64,000 nt of DNA from Ktedonobacter sp. SOSP1-85 (GTDB lineage Bacteria; Chloroflexota; Ktedonobacteria; Ktedonobacterales; Ktedonobacteraceae): the NCBI RefSeq assembly GCF_016587415.1, contig NZ_BNJI01000001.1:3511501-3575500 (forward strand), read 5' to 3'. Of this stretch, positions 34,197 through 42,525 are shown in pieces. Both the position numbers and the translations under genes were made by a program. Under the pieces are notes generated by a model, which was given only the letters and a program-made list of their open reading frames with translations, ran no database searches and was not told the origin of the DNA. Positions within the stretch are counted from its first letter, which is position 1, and the number at the start of each line of letters is the position of its first letter.

Positions 34197-35060
34197 ATGC
34201 ACATAAAACTCTTCGCTGCCGATAAGACGGATGTCGGCAAGCAACGCGATCAAAACGAAGATCGACCATATCGCAGGGTTGAATCTGCCGAGGATGGTGA
34301 TCGCGGTCTATTTATAGTCGCTGACGGCATGGGTGGCTATAAAGCGGGGGAAGTTGCCAGTCGCATGGCGGTGGAAACCATTAATAAGGCCATGGATACG
34401 TTTTTTAAGCCAATTCAGGATCAGCCCACAATCAAGATTGATCGCTCCATGTTGCGTCCCTCGTCTCCCACTGGGAAGCCCTCTAAAGCCGAGACTCATA
34501 AACTCTCTGAAGCGACGATGGCGAGTGCCATAGAGGATCAACTGCGGGCCGCGATCAAGCAAGCAAACCAGGCGATCGTGCGCTACGGCGAGCAGCAATC
34601 CGAGGCGCGTGGCCTGGGCAGCACCGTGACTACGCTGCTGATACAGAATGATCTTGCTTATATTGGCAACGTTGGCGACAGTCGTACGTATCTATTACGT
34701 AATGGAGCGTTAACCCCTCTTACTAAGGATCACTCTCTGGTCGCCAAGCTGGTCGAGACCAAGCAGATCAAGCCGGAAGAGGTCTATACGCATCCTCATC
34801 GTAATCTGATTTATCGTTCGCTGGGTGCTGGTCGCTCAACGCTGGAAGTGGATATCTTCCATGAGACGGTTCAAGCAGGGGATCTCTTCTTGCTCTGTTC
34901 TGATGGCCTCTGGGAGATGGTTCATCCCGAGGAGCTTGAGAGTACAATGAAGATGCAGGCCAGTCCACAGGCCATCTGCGATAAGCTCATCGAGCTGGCG
35001 AATGCTGGCGGTGGCGAGGACAATATCACCGCTGTTGTGGTTCAGGTAAGCGCTCACTAG
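34197..35060 (+). CDS. PP2C-family Ser/Thr protein phosphatase
   Basis: 287 residues from ATG 34197, nine bases after GAGG. All PP2C motifs are present: DVGKQRDQNEDR, FIVADGMGGYKAGEVAS, LGSTVTTLLIQ, IGNVGDSRTYLLR, TKDHSLVAKLV, LLCSDGLWEMV and GGEDNITAVVVQV. These supply the Asp residues that bind two Mn2+/Mg2+. An insert of about 40 residues (about 75-125) is rich in Ser and Lys. It is cytosolic and opens the block, so it probably reverses the kinase encoded next. Confidence 0.95.
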   Translation: MHIKLFAADKTDVGKQRDQNEDRPYRRVESAEDGDRGLFIVADGMGGYKAGEVASRMAVETINKAMDTFFKPIQDQPTIKIDRSMLRPSSPTGKPSKAETHKLSEATMASAIEDQLRAAIKQANQAIVRYGEQQSEARGLGSTVTTLLIQNDLAYIGNVGDSRTYLLRNGALTPLTKDHSLVAKLVETKQIKPEEVYTHPHRNLIYRSLGAGRSTLEVDIFHETVQAGDLFLLCSDGLWEMVHPEELESTMKMQASPQAICDKLIELANAGGGEDNITAVVVQVSAH

Positions 35061-35069
35061 CTAACTCGG

Positions 35070-35259
35070 TGTGCAAGTTTGCACAAACAGGGTCCAGGGG
35101 CGGAGCTCCTGGCGGGGTTTGGGGCCTCCTCTCTGCTCACTTGAGCCGATAGACTAGGTGCGAAAGTGCCGCTGCGCCCCCGAATGGGGGGTAGTGAGCG
35201 GAATAAGGAACCAGTCCCCAAATTCTTTTCCTCTTGCCGCCGCAGGCGGCAGGAAAAGA
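35070..35259 (+). repeat. Family F structured repeat, copy F2, carrying a nested family E element
   Basis: The 5' part (GTGCAAGT, then GGGTCCAGGGGC and CTCCTGGCGGGGTTTGGGG to 35124) matches F1. The 3' part from TCCCCAA (35215) through TTGCCGCCGCAGGCGGCAGG to 35259 also matches. Between them, where F1 has two bases, lies the 90-bp element E1. The whole 267-bp gap between PP2C and the kinase is filled by this composite. Confidence 0.7.
35125..35214 (+). repeat. Family E element, copy E1, containing a mini-hairpin
   Basis: The stem is GCTCAC/GTGAGC, and the flanks match E2 (CTGAGCCGRTAGRCTAGGTGCG region). The mini-hairpin CCCCC-GAAT-GGGGG (35177-35190) sits in its loop. Insertion boundaries GGGG and TCCC are the same as those of E2. 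Confidence 0.65.
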
Positions 35260-35327
35260 TGAATAGTTTTTATAGCATACTATGCCATCGTGCGGAGCGT
35301 TGCGAAGAAAGGTTTAGTGCGTAGAGT

Positions 35328-37364
35328 ATGGCTCTCCCTATAGGTACGATACTCGACGGTAAATTTAAGATTGTTCAGATCCTTGGCGAAGGTGGTATGG
35401 GGACCGTCTACAAGGTTGAGCAGCTTGGTACGAATCCTCCCTACTACTACGCCGTTAAAGAGTTGCTCATCAGCCCCAATACCAGCGAGGAAGAGCGCAA
35501 CTCAGCCGTCGAGCGCTTCAATAAAGAGATCGCGCTCCTACGGAGCCTAAAGCATCCACGGATCGCGGCCTTGATGCTTCCTTTTCAGGATCGCGGGAAC
35601 TACTACTTCGCCATGGAGTTTGTGCCCGGGCGCAGCCTGGAGAAGATTCTCGAAGATAGCCATGGCCCACTGCCAGAGGAACAGGTCGTTAAGTGGATGA
35701 TGCAGGTCTGCGAGGCCTTGACCTATATTCATTCGCGTACGCCGCCCATCATCCTGCGCGACCTCAAGCCAGGGAATATCATGATTACCCCCGATAACGA
35801 GGTGCAACTGATCGACTTTGGCATTGCGCGCCGCTTTGATCCCAATAAGCGTACGAATACAGAGAACCTGGGCACCATCTCCTATGCCTCGCCAGAGCAT
35901 CTGGGTTCGATTACCACTCCAGGACAGCGTCGCTCAGTACAGAATCCCGGTCGCCCGGTCCAGACCGATGCTCGTGCCGATATCTACTCGCTTGGCGCGA
36001 CGATATTTCACCTGTTGACCAACTATGAGCCAGATCCGATTCAAACGCCTGCTCCTGGCAGTATTCTAGCCAAAAATCCGCGCCTGCTGGCGCGTGAGGT
36101 GGGCGGGAAGCGCATCTGTCCCGTCGAGCAGGTAATTATTAAGGCCATGCAGCAGGATCGAGAACAGCGCTTCCAGAGTGCCGAGGCCATGCGCAATGCC
36201 CTGCTCTCCTGCCTGCCCGCCTCGGTTCAGGCGCATGTCGCCGTGCCAACAGTACAGATTCCCGCCATGTCACCGGCAACGACGATTACGGTCAAGGCCC
36301 AGCCCGCGTCAACTGTGACGGCGGCTGGCCCGATCTGCCCACGCTGCGGCTTTCACAACCGACCCGGCGCCAAGTTCTGCAAGCGCGATGGCTACCAGCT
36401 CGTGCAGGGGGCTGTTCCTCCGCCACAGGCGCGGATGAGTCAGCCTATTCTCGCGCGACCCGTGCGCCAGCCACTTCAGGCACGCTCTTCATCTATTCTC
36501 GCCCGCCCGGTTGGCTCAGGTGGCAGCATTCAGGCGCGCCCGGTGGCTCCCTCTAATGGCGTGGCCCCGGCCAGCGATCCCACGGTGGCTTATCGTGCTG
36601 GCTTGCAGGCCTTGAATAATAAGAATTACGCCGAGGCCGTTAACCAGCTGAAGCTTGCTCTGTCCCAGGGTGGAACACCTTATGATATTCTCTATAATCT
36701 GGGGCGCGCCTACCGCCAGTACGGCCTCTCTGTGCGCGATATCGATCAAAAGCTCTCGCAGGAGAATATGAAGTATGCTGCCGAGCAGTTTGAAGCGGCA
36801 CTGCAGCACTCGCATACATCCTTCAACGCCTACTTCCAGCTCGGGATGTGCTATCGCGATCTCAGTCTCTTGCCACAGGCCGGGCAGTCCTTCAAGAAGG
36901 CGCTCTCGCTCAATCCCGATGACCCAGCGGTCTATTATCAACTCGGCCTGACCTCATTGGAGCAGGGATCCTTTCGCGATGCGGAATCGTACTTACGCGA
37001 AGGCCTGCGCCTGAGCCCGGAACACGCTCTGATGCTCGTGGCCCTGGGACGCCTCTATGGAGAAACCAAGCGCACTCGCGAGTCCATTGAGGCCCTGCGC
37101 CACGCCGTCCAGATTGATGCTAGCTCCTGGGAGGCCTGGTATCAACTGGGACGCGCCCATATGCGTGCTAAAGAGTGGAAGTATGCCGTGAGCGCGTTTG
37201 AGCGCGCCCGCAAAACCGGTGCCCAAAATCCGAACATCTATAGTGCTCTGGCGAACTGTTACCTGAAGTTAAATCGCAAGGCTGAGGCGCGCCAGATGCT
37301 TGACGAAGCACTCAAGCGCGATCGCACTAATGCCGAGGCCTTACGTCTACTGAAACAGATCTAA
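35328..37364 (+). CDS. Ser/Thr protein kinase with zinc ribbon and TPR repeats
   Basis: 678 residues. Residues 10-300 are a Hanks-type kinase: ILGEGGMGTVYK, the Lys in YYAVKELL, ILRDLKPGNIM, IDFGIARR and the TISYASPEH activation segment. The catalytic motif is L-R-D, not H-R-D, but the Asp and Lys are kept. Residues 335-355 form a zinc ribbon (CPRCGFHNRPGAKFCKRDG), followed by a basic repeat region (SILARPV). Residues 420-678 carry at least six TPR units (YYQLGLTSLEQGSFRDAESYL). There is no membrane helix. It probably phosphorylates the FHA partner of this block and is opposed by the PP2C proteins. Confidence 0.95.
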   Translation: MALPIGTILDGKFKIVQILGEGGMGTVYKVEQLGTNPPYYYAVKELLISPNTSEEERNSAVERFNKEIALLRSLKHPRIAALMLPFQDRGNYYFAMEFVPGRSLEKILEDSHGPLPEEQVVKWMMQVCEALTYIHSRTPPIILRDLKPGNIMITPDNEVQLIDFGIARRFDPNKRTNTENLGTISYASPEHLGSITTPGQRRSVQNPGRPVQTDARADIYSLGATIFHLLTNYEPDPIQTPAPGSILAKNPRLLAREVGGKRICPVEQVIIKAMQQDREQRFQSAEAMRNALLSCLPASVQAHVAVPTVQIPAMSPATTITVKAQPASTVTAAGPICPRCGFHNRPGAKFCKRDGYQLVQGAVPPPQARMSQPILARPVRQPLQARSSSILARPVGSGGSIQARPVAPSNGVAPASDPTVAYRAGLQALNNKNYAEAVNQLKLALSQGGTPYDILYNLGRAYRQYGLSVRDIDQKLSQENMKYAAEQFEAALQHSHTSFNAYFQLGMCYRDLSLLPQAGQSFKKALSLNPDDPAVYYQLGLTSLEQGSFRDAESYLREGLRLSPEHALMLVALGRLYGETKRTRESIEALRHAVQIDASSWEAWYQLGRAHMRAKEWKYAVSAFERARKTGAQNPNIYSALANCYLKLNRKAEARQMLDEALKRDRTNAEALRLLKQI

Positions 37365-37383
37365 AACGGTGTGTTCGCAAAGT

Positions 37384-37481
37384 TGTAGGGTCCATGCTTG
37401 CATGGACTCCAAGCGCAGCGATATGTTTCCTCCCGGATTTCACTCTGGGGTGCAAGAGTCCATGCAAGCATGGACCCTACA
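37384..37481. repeat. Family B repeat, copy B2 (two inverted arms 48 bp apart)
   Basis: Arms 37384-37408 and 37457-37481 are exact 25-bp inverted repeats built on TAGGGTCCATGC-tt-GCATGGACT. Each arm is also a hairpin by itself. They lie between the kinase stop and the next start codon. Confidence 0.7.
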
Positions 37482-37518
37482 TCAATTCACTGCAAATGAA
37501 GCAAAGAAGGAGGGCAGA

Positions 37519-39501
37519 ATGCTCTGTCCGTCATGTCATACATCAAATCGTGCAAACGCCAAGTTCTGTAAGGGGTGCGGGCAGGTTCTTCCTGCCGAGC
37601 CTGCTCAGGAGGTCGCGGCTCCCGAAGCCGCACCTACCCCTTCAGACTCTCCGCTCGATGAGAAGCAGGCGACCGCGAACGGCTCTGCCCCCCCTTCTCA
37701 GGAAGCATCCTCCTCTCCAGCGCCTGAGGAGGACGAGGATCAGTTTATCGAAGTGGTCGCGTCTGGACCGGCTTCTGAGGAAGATCTAAGCCAGGCTCCG
37801 ACCCAAATTCTCTCGCCTGAGAAAATGGTGGAGTATCAGTCGCGCCGCTGGCAGCAAGAGCTGGAGCGCGATCATCAGGGACAGGCCCAACCTTCTCATG
37901 AGGGAGATATCGCCGATGCGCCAACCATGATGATGTCGCCTGTGCCGAAAGAAATTTCGCCTGACGAGGCTGGCGCCTTCGCCTTTACCCCCGAGCAGCA
38001 GGATATTTCCGAGACGCCAACGGTACTGATGACGCCGCAGGAGAGCGCCGCGCTCTTCTCTTCAACTGGGGAAGAGTATGGCACTGTTCCCGCGTATGCT
38101 CAGCCGGGCGCCTTCTCGGAGAGCGTGACCCATGAAGAAGATGATCGTTATGGGGAGGAGCACGCTGCAAGCGCCGCCTCTCCCACTGGAAATGCAGAGG
38201 TTGTAATGGAGCAGGTGACACCACCGCACGATACACATACGACGGAGCAGAATCAGCAAGAGCTACCCACGCCAGCCGTACCTGAACAGGAACCTCCCCA
38301 GGGCGCCTATACCGAGGCTCAGGCCGCGTCAACGACAGGCGAGGCGACCAACGAGCAGGAGGGACCGCTGGCGGAGGGCACACTGCTCAATAATCGCTAC
38401 GAGGTCGCGGAACAACTGGCTGATGAGGAGGGAAGTCGCCTCTACCGGGTGGTCGACCACCAGGGCTACAAGCGCTGCTGGAACTGCGGCTCGACCGAGA
38501 ATACCGAGGAAGATGACTTCTGCTCGGAGTGTGGCGCGAACTTACAGGATGCCACATATACGATGCGTGAGTTCCTCGCCTCGTCCTCTGGGCAGGCCGA
38601 CGCGAATCTCGTACATGACGCCATTCTCGATACTTTTGTCGCCAATGGTCATACCTATGTGATTGAGCAGCAGCAGACCCTGCAATCGTCCTTCCCCAAT
38701 GGTGTGCATGTGCTTGCCGCTGGCGACTCCGACGCTGGCAATATGCGCCGCAGCGAACCTAACGAAGACAGCACCCTGGTGCTCCAGTTGCAGCGTAACC
38801 ATGAATCTTTCTCAACGCCGCTGGGCCTCTATATCGTCGCCGACGGCATGGGCGGACATGACAACGGACAACTCGCCAGTCGTACCGCCATTCGCAGTAT
38901 CAGCGAGCGTATGCTCCACGAACTACTGCTCGCATCTCTCTCTGCCGAGCAGGCGGGCCAGGAGGCCGCGCACGACGAGGATTCCCTGGTGACACTGCTG
39001 CATGACGCGGTCGAAGATGCCAACGCCACCATCTGCCAGGCCAATCAGCAGAACAAGACCGACATGGGTTGCACCATCACTGGTTTTATGTTAGTGGGGG
39101 ATTTTGCGTATATCCTCAATGTAGGGGATAGTCGCACCTACCTCCTGCGTGATAGCAAACTCTATAAATTGACGACGGACCACTCCCTGGTTGGCCAGCT
39201 GGTCGCGGGCGGTATGATCGAGCCGGACGAAGTCTATACACACCCACAGCGCAATCAGATCTTCCGTAGCCTGGGTGATAAGCTCAATGTCCAGATCGAT
39301 ATTATCAAGCAACAGGTGCATCCCGGTGATGTCCTGCTCAGTTGCTCAGATGGCCTCTGGGAGATGGTACGTGATCCACAGATGGAAGAGATTCTAAATA
39401 ATGCACCCGATCCACAAACTGCCTGCTCGCATTTGATTGAGACCGCCAACATTAACGGGGGTGAGGATAACGTGAGTGCGGTCGTGGTTTTTGTGCGCTA
39501 A
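37519..39501 (+). CDS. Zinc ribbon protein with kinase-like remnant and C-terminal PP2C phosphatase
   Basis: 660 residues from ATG 37519, behind AAGGAGGGCAGA; a longer upstream frame runs through the B2 repeat and is not credible. An N-terminal zinc ribbon (CPSCHTSNRANAKFCKGCG) is followed by 280 acidic, disordered residues. At about residues 283-320 the sequence LAEGTLLNNRYEVAEQLADE resembles the start of a kinase N-lobe, but it passes into a second zinc ribbon (CWNCGSTENTEEDDFCSECG) instead of a kinase. A complete PP2C domain ends the protein: RSEPNEDST, IVADGMGGHDNG, LNVGDSRTYLLRD, SCSDGLWEMV, GGEDNVSAVVV. Its metal residues are intact. Confidence 0.92.
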   Translation: MLCPSCHTSNRANAKFCKGCGQVLPAEPAQEVAAPEAAPTPSDSPLDEKQATANGSAPPSQEASSSPAPEEDEDQFIEVVASGPASEEDLSQAPTQILSPEKMVEYQSRRWQQELERDHQGQAQPSHEGDIADAPTMMMSPVPKEISPDEAGAFAFTPEQQDISETPTVLMTPQESAALFSSTGEEYGTVPAYAQPGAFSESVTHEEDDRYGEEHAASAASPTGNAEVVMEQVTPPHDTHTTEQNQQELPTPAVPEQEPPQGAYTEAQAASTTGEATNEQEGPLAEGTLLNNRYEVAEQLADEEGSRLYRVVDHQGYKRCWNCGSTENTEEDDFCSECGANLQDATYTMREFLASSSGQADANLVHDAILDTFVANGHTYVIEQQQTLQSSFPNGVHVLAAGDSDAGNMRRSEPNEDSTLVLQLQRNHESFSTPLGLYIVADGMGGHDNGQLASRTAIRSISERMLHELLLASLSAEQAGQEAAHDEDSLVTLLHDAVEDANATICQANQQNKTDMGCTITGFMLVGDFAYILNVGDSRTYLLRDSKLYKLTTDHSLVGQLVAGGMIEPDEVYTHPQRNQIFRSLGDKLNVQIDIIKQQVHPGDVLLSCSDGLWEMVRDPQMEEILNNAPDPQTACSHLIETANINGGEDNVSAVVVFVR

Positions 39502-39525
39502 AGAAATTCAAACCGGGGTGTGGGG

Positions 39526-39596
39526 TCTCCTTTCCGCCCACCTGAGCCGGTAGGCTAGGTGCGGAGCACTGTTGGTGGGCGGAATACGAAACCAGT
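39526..39596 (+). repeat. Family E element, copy E2, without mini-hairpin
   Basis: The stem CCGCCCACC (39534-39542)/GGTGGGCGG (39574-39582) differs from E1 by a compensating pair change. Inside is GTGC-gga-GCAC. It is flanked by GGGG and TCCC as E1 is, but the surrounding F sequence is only partly recognisable (CCGGGGTGTGGGG). Confidence 0.6.
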
Positions 39597-39685
39597 CTCC
39601 CACAAATTAAAAACATCAATAAGCTGAACTCACGGCTCTATATGATATACTAGGGCCAGCCGATGGCGAAAGGAGCTGACAGACT

Positions 39686-40924
39686 ATGCCCGGAGAGGTA
39701 ACTCTGACATCCCAGGTAGGGAAAGAATATATGCCAGTAACTGGCGGAAGCCAGCTCGCATATGTGCTGCTAGAAGCCAAACCAAGCGATATTATGGCTC
39801 AGGTGCGTATGCCCTTGAACTTCTCCCTGGTCATCGACCATTCTGGCTCGATGAAGGGCGCGAAGCTGCGCAATGTGAAGGAAGCTGTCAAGATGGTCAT
39901 TGACCGTCTGGAGCCAAGTGACTACATTTCGGTCGTCATCTTTGACGATTCTGCTCAGGTCATTATTCCCTCGATGCCAGCCAACGATCCCGTTGGTATG
40001 AAGGCCGCCATTGATCGCATTCAGGACGCGGGCGGCACCACCATGTCGCTGGGTATGATCCAGAGCCTGGGCGAGCTACGCCGCTGGAACATCCCCAACG
40101 CCGTGAGCCGCATGATCCTGCTCACCGATGGCGTGACCTATGGTGATACTGATCGCTGCCGCCAGCTCGCGCGTGATGCCGCGGCCGCTGGCATCTCCAT
40201 CTATCCGCTAGGTATCGGTGCCGACTGGGACGAGAACCTTCTCGATGATGTCGGCCAGCTCAGCGGTGGTACGCCCGCTGAGTTTATCCGCTCACCAAAT
40301 GATGCCATGACCATCTTTGAGCAGCAGGTGCAGAGTGCCGTGGCTGTTGCCGTGCGTAACGCCGTCATCACGCTGAACCTACCCGCGGGCGTCTCGCCCC
40401 GCAAGGCCGTCAGGGTCCTGCCGCTTATTCGCGATATCGATCCCTCGGCCCTCTCCGACCGCCGCGTGGTGGTGCCCCTGGGCGATCTGGAGAAAGATAC
40501 GGCCCAGTCCGTCCTGGTCGAGCTGATGATTGATCCACGCCCGGCTGGCCTCTTCCGTATCGCGCAGGCCGAACTCTCCTATGATGTCCCGGTCACCAAT
40601 GTCATTGGCGAGCGCGTGCGGCAGAACATCACCGTCAGCTTCACCAACGATGCCAATCAGGCCGCTCAGGTCAACGCGCTGGTCATGAACTACGCGGAGA
40701 AGGCCAACGCCAATCGCCTGGTGACACGCGTCCTCGACGAGTACAAGCGGACCGGTAAGGCGACGACGAAACTCGCTCCCAATGTGACCCGTGTTCTCGA
40801 TCAGGAGACACAGGCGGCCCTTGAGCAATTGAACCAGGGCCAGCAGATCTCCCAGGAGCAGGTGAAGTCGATTGGCAATAAGACACGTAAACTCACGCAG
40901 CGTCTCGATGACCTGTTGCCATAG
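39686..40924 (+). CDS. VWA domain protein of the signalling cluster
   Basis: 412 residues with no signal peptide. A von Willebrand A domain covers about residues 43-215. The MIDAS motif is VIDHSGSMKGAKLRN (DxSxS), with Thr in DAGGTTMSLGM and Asp in ILLTDGVTYGDTD. A beta-rich domain follows (residues about 220-335), then a helical C-terminus with Gln-rich repeats (LEQLNQGQQISQEQVKSIG). Metal-dependent binding to a partner protein is expected. It lies 184 bp after the zinc ribbon-PP2C gene and 67 bp before the FHA gene, so a protein complex is likely. Confidence 0.93.
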   Translation: MPGEVTLTSQVGKEYMPVTGGSQLAYVLLEAKPSDIMAQVRMPLNFSLVIDHSGSMKGAKLRNVKEAVKMVIDRLEPSDYISVVIFDDSAQVIIPSMPANDPVGMKAAIDRIQDAGGTTMSLGMIQSLGELRRWNIPNAVSRMILLTDGVTYGDTDRCRQLARDAAAAGISIYPLGIGADWDENLLDDVGQLSGGTPAEFIRSPNDAMTIFEQQVQSAVAVAVRNAVITLNLPAGVSPRKAVRVLPLIRDIDPSALSDRRVVVPLGDLEKDTAQSVLVELMIDPRPAGLFRIAQAELSYDVPVTNVIGERVRQNITVSFTNDANQAAQVNALVMNYAEKANANRLVTRVLDEYKRTGKATTKLAPNVTRVLDQETQAALEQLNQGQQISQEQVKSIGNKTRKLTQRLDDLLP

Positions 40925-40991
40925 AGGTGCAACTACTTAACCTGCGCACACTCTTGCCGATAACTACATAGAGAAGAGGAAGGATATAACA

Positions 40992-41654
40992 ATGTCAGTA
41001 CGATGTTCGCTTGGACATGAAAATCCAGATGGGTCGGCTTTCTGCGATGAATGCGGAGAGCCGCTGAACAGCGCGGAACCCACAGTGGCCCCGGTTGCGA
41101 CCGCGACCGCTCCGGCGGAACCCGCTGCTGCTCCCGCCGATACGGCGACCGGTACTCAGACCTGCCCATCCTGTGGCGCGAGCAATCCCGCTGGTGAGGC
41201 CTTCTGTTCGAGCTGTGGCGCGAGCCTTCAGGGCGCGCCCGCTGCTGTGCAGACCCCACCTCCAGCGCCTTCCGCGCCCTCTGAGCCACCTCAGCAGGCT
41301 CCCGCTTCCCCGGCCTCCGCTCCTGCGGCGCTACACGCCCGCCTGATTGTTGAGGCCGATAACCAGGAGTTTGATCTGAGTGGTAAAGAGAACGTGACGG
41401 TTGGTCGCGAAGACGCGGTCAGCAACATCTATCCCGATGTCGATCTCACCCCACATGGTGGTGAAGAGGGCGGTGTCTCGCGCTTGCATGCTCGCATCTT
41501 TGTCGAGAATGGCCAGTATATGGTTGAGGACGAGAATAGTACCAATTTCACTTTCTTGAATCGCCAGCGCCTGGCCAGCAAGACGCCAACTCCTCTTCAG
41601 GACAATGACGAGGTACGTTTCGGCCGTGTCCTGCTGCGCTTTAAGACCTCCTAG
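40992..41654 (+). CDS. Double zinc ribbon-FHA domain protein
   Basis: 220 residues. Two zinc ribbons come first: CSLGHENPDGSAFCDECG (residues 5-22) and CPSCGASNPAGEAFCSSCG (about 57-75). A Pro/Ala-rich linker follows. Residues about 115-220 are an FHA domain: TVGREDAVSN, GGVSRLHARIF (Ser-x-x-His), VEDENSTNFTFLNRQ and FGRVLLRFK. FHA domains bind phosphothreonine, so this is a likely substrate or scaffold for the kinase of the same block. A GAAGAGGAAGGA ribosome binding site precedes the start. Confidence 0.93.
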   Translation: MSVRCSLGHENPDGSAFCDECGEPLNSAEPTVAPVATATAPAEPAAAPADTATGTQTCPSCGASNPAGEAFCSSCGASLQGAPAAVQTPPPAPSAPSEPPQQAPASPASAPAALHARLIVEADNQEFDLSGKENVTVGREDAVSNIYPDVDLTPHGGEEGGVSRLHARIFVENGQYMVEDENSTNFTFLNRQRLASKTPTPLQDNDEVRFGRVLLRFKTS

Positions 41655-41679
41655 CCTGTCTTGCAATAGTATGTGCGGC

Positions 41680-41757
41680 GTGGACGACGCTACTAAAGTA
41701 CGCGTCTACATATGCGCGTTCTATATGTAGACGCGTACTTTAGTAGCGTCGGTCCAC
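41680..41757. repeat. Family A long hairpin, copy A2
   Basis: Arms 41680-41713 and 41723-41757 pair fully except for one bulged base (GTGGAC-GACGC against GCGTC-g-GTCCAC). Relative to A1 the GAAG/CTTC step is AAAG/CTTT, a compensating change. It ends 15 bp before the rpmH promoter. Confidence 0.7.
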
Positions 41758-41771
41758 TTGGCCCTGGCTAA

Positions 41772-41800
41772 TTGACAGCATACATAATACTCGTTATAAT
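41772..41800 (+). promoter_or_regulatory. Consensus sigma-70 promoter of rpmH
   Basis: TTGACA (41772-41777), 17-bp spacer, TATAAT (41795-41800). Both hexamers are perfect. Transcription starts about 27 bp before the rpmH ATG. Confidence 0.93.
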
Positions 41801-41833
41801 CTACGGGATATTGAAAGTGGAGGTGGCTTGTTC

Positions 41834-41968
41834 ATGAAACGCACATGGCAACCCAAGCGCATTCCGCGTAAGCGCGAACACGGCTTTATGAAGCGCATGC
41901 ATACCCGCAATGGGCGCCGCGTTCTCAAGGCTCGTCGAGCCAAGGGACGCTGGAGCCTGACGGTCTAG
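41834..41968 (+). CDS. rpmH: 50S ribosomal protein L34
   Basis: 44 residues, MKRTWQPKRIPRKREHGF onward with MKRMHTRNGRRVLKARRAKGR, the invariant L34 pattern, ending WSLTV. GGAGGT stands nine bases before the ATG. It heads the conserved rpmH-rnpA-yidD-yidC-jag set. dnaA, which often lies on the other side of rpmH, is absent, so the chromosomal origin is probably not here. Confidence 0.98.
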   Translation: MKRTWQPKRIPRKREHGFMKRMHTRNGRRVLKARRAKGRWSLTV

Positions 41969-42000
41969 CTTTTCGCAAGAACGGACGGTTCAGTGCCTCT

Positions 42001-42050
42001 CGAAAACCTGAGCGCGTGAGCGCTAGCCGCGAGAGCGGCGTTGGTTTTCG
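42001..42050 (+). repeat. Family C structured repeat, copy C4, in the rpmH-rnpA gap
   Basis: P1 CGAAAACC (42001-42008)/GGTTTTCG (42043-42050). P2 AGCGC-gtga-GCGCT (42011-42024). P3 GCCGC-gaga-GCGGC (42026-42039). All stems are perfect. The 3' tail TGTAAGGAG contains the Shine-Dalgarno of rnpA. Confidence 0.85.
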
Positions 42051-42066
42051 TGTAAGGAGTCATAGA

Positions 42067-42525
42067 GTGGCACTTCGACGTGCTCAACGCTTACGCAAAA
42101 ACGGTGACTTTCAGCGGGTTAGGCAGCAGAGGCAGAGCGTTTCGTCTCGGCTGCTTATTCTCGCCTGGTCACCACATCCAGAATCGCATTTAGAATCCGA
42201 TTTAGAATCTAATGTCGCAATTACCAGGGTGGGGTTCGTGGTAAGCAAACGCATATCCAAGAACGCGACCACCCGTAACACTATTAAACGCTTGCTCTCC
42301 GAGGCGGTCAGATCGCTCTGGCACGAAATCCCTCCGGGATATGACCTCGTCCTCACTGCGCGCCACCAGGTGGTGGGCACTGACGCTCGTACAGGCAAAC
42401 GCGTTATTGTTGCCGATCTTTCTACGTTGAAACAGGACATTCGTCTCCTGCTTCGTAGGGCTCAGCTCCTGGTCCCTGCTCCCGTGGTAGACGATACAAG
42501 GCTTAGTGCCTCCCAGGAAACCTGA
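42067..42525 (+). CDS. rnpA: RNase P protein component
   Basis: 152 residues from a GTG at 42067, with AAGGAGT supplied by the C4 tail. The protein binds RNase P RNA for tRNA 5' processing. LRRAQRLRKNGDFQRVRQQ, RVGFVVSKRISKNATTRNTIKRLLSEAVR and DLVLTARHQV are the family motifs. The common RNR box reads TRNTIKR. A 12-base microrepeat adds the insert HLESDLESN near residue 40. The last codons and TGA (42523-42525) fall in the first stem of repeat C5, so the C-terminus was probably shaped by that repeat. Confidence 0.94.
   Translation: MALRRAQRLRKNGDFQRVRQQRQSVSSRLLILAWSPHPESHLESDLESNVAITRVGFVVSKRISKNATTRNTIKRLLSEAVRSLWHEIPPGYDLVLTARHQVVGTDARTGKRVIVADLSTLKQDIRLLLRRAQLLVPAPVVDDTRLSASQET

Noticed and set aside
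37369..37518. Upstream start for the zinc ribbon-PP2C gene
   Set aside because: That stretch is the B2 inverted repeat; the ATG at 37519 follows a strong Shine-Dalgarno and begins a zinc ribbon.
41680..41980. Chromosomal origin near rpmH
   Set aside because: No dnaA, dnaN or DnaA-box cluster is present; upstream is an FHA gene and a hairpin repeat.
42016..42066. Longer N-terminus for rnpA
   Set aside because: The upstream frame is repeat C4, and AAGGAG directly precedes the GTG at 42067.
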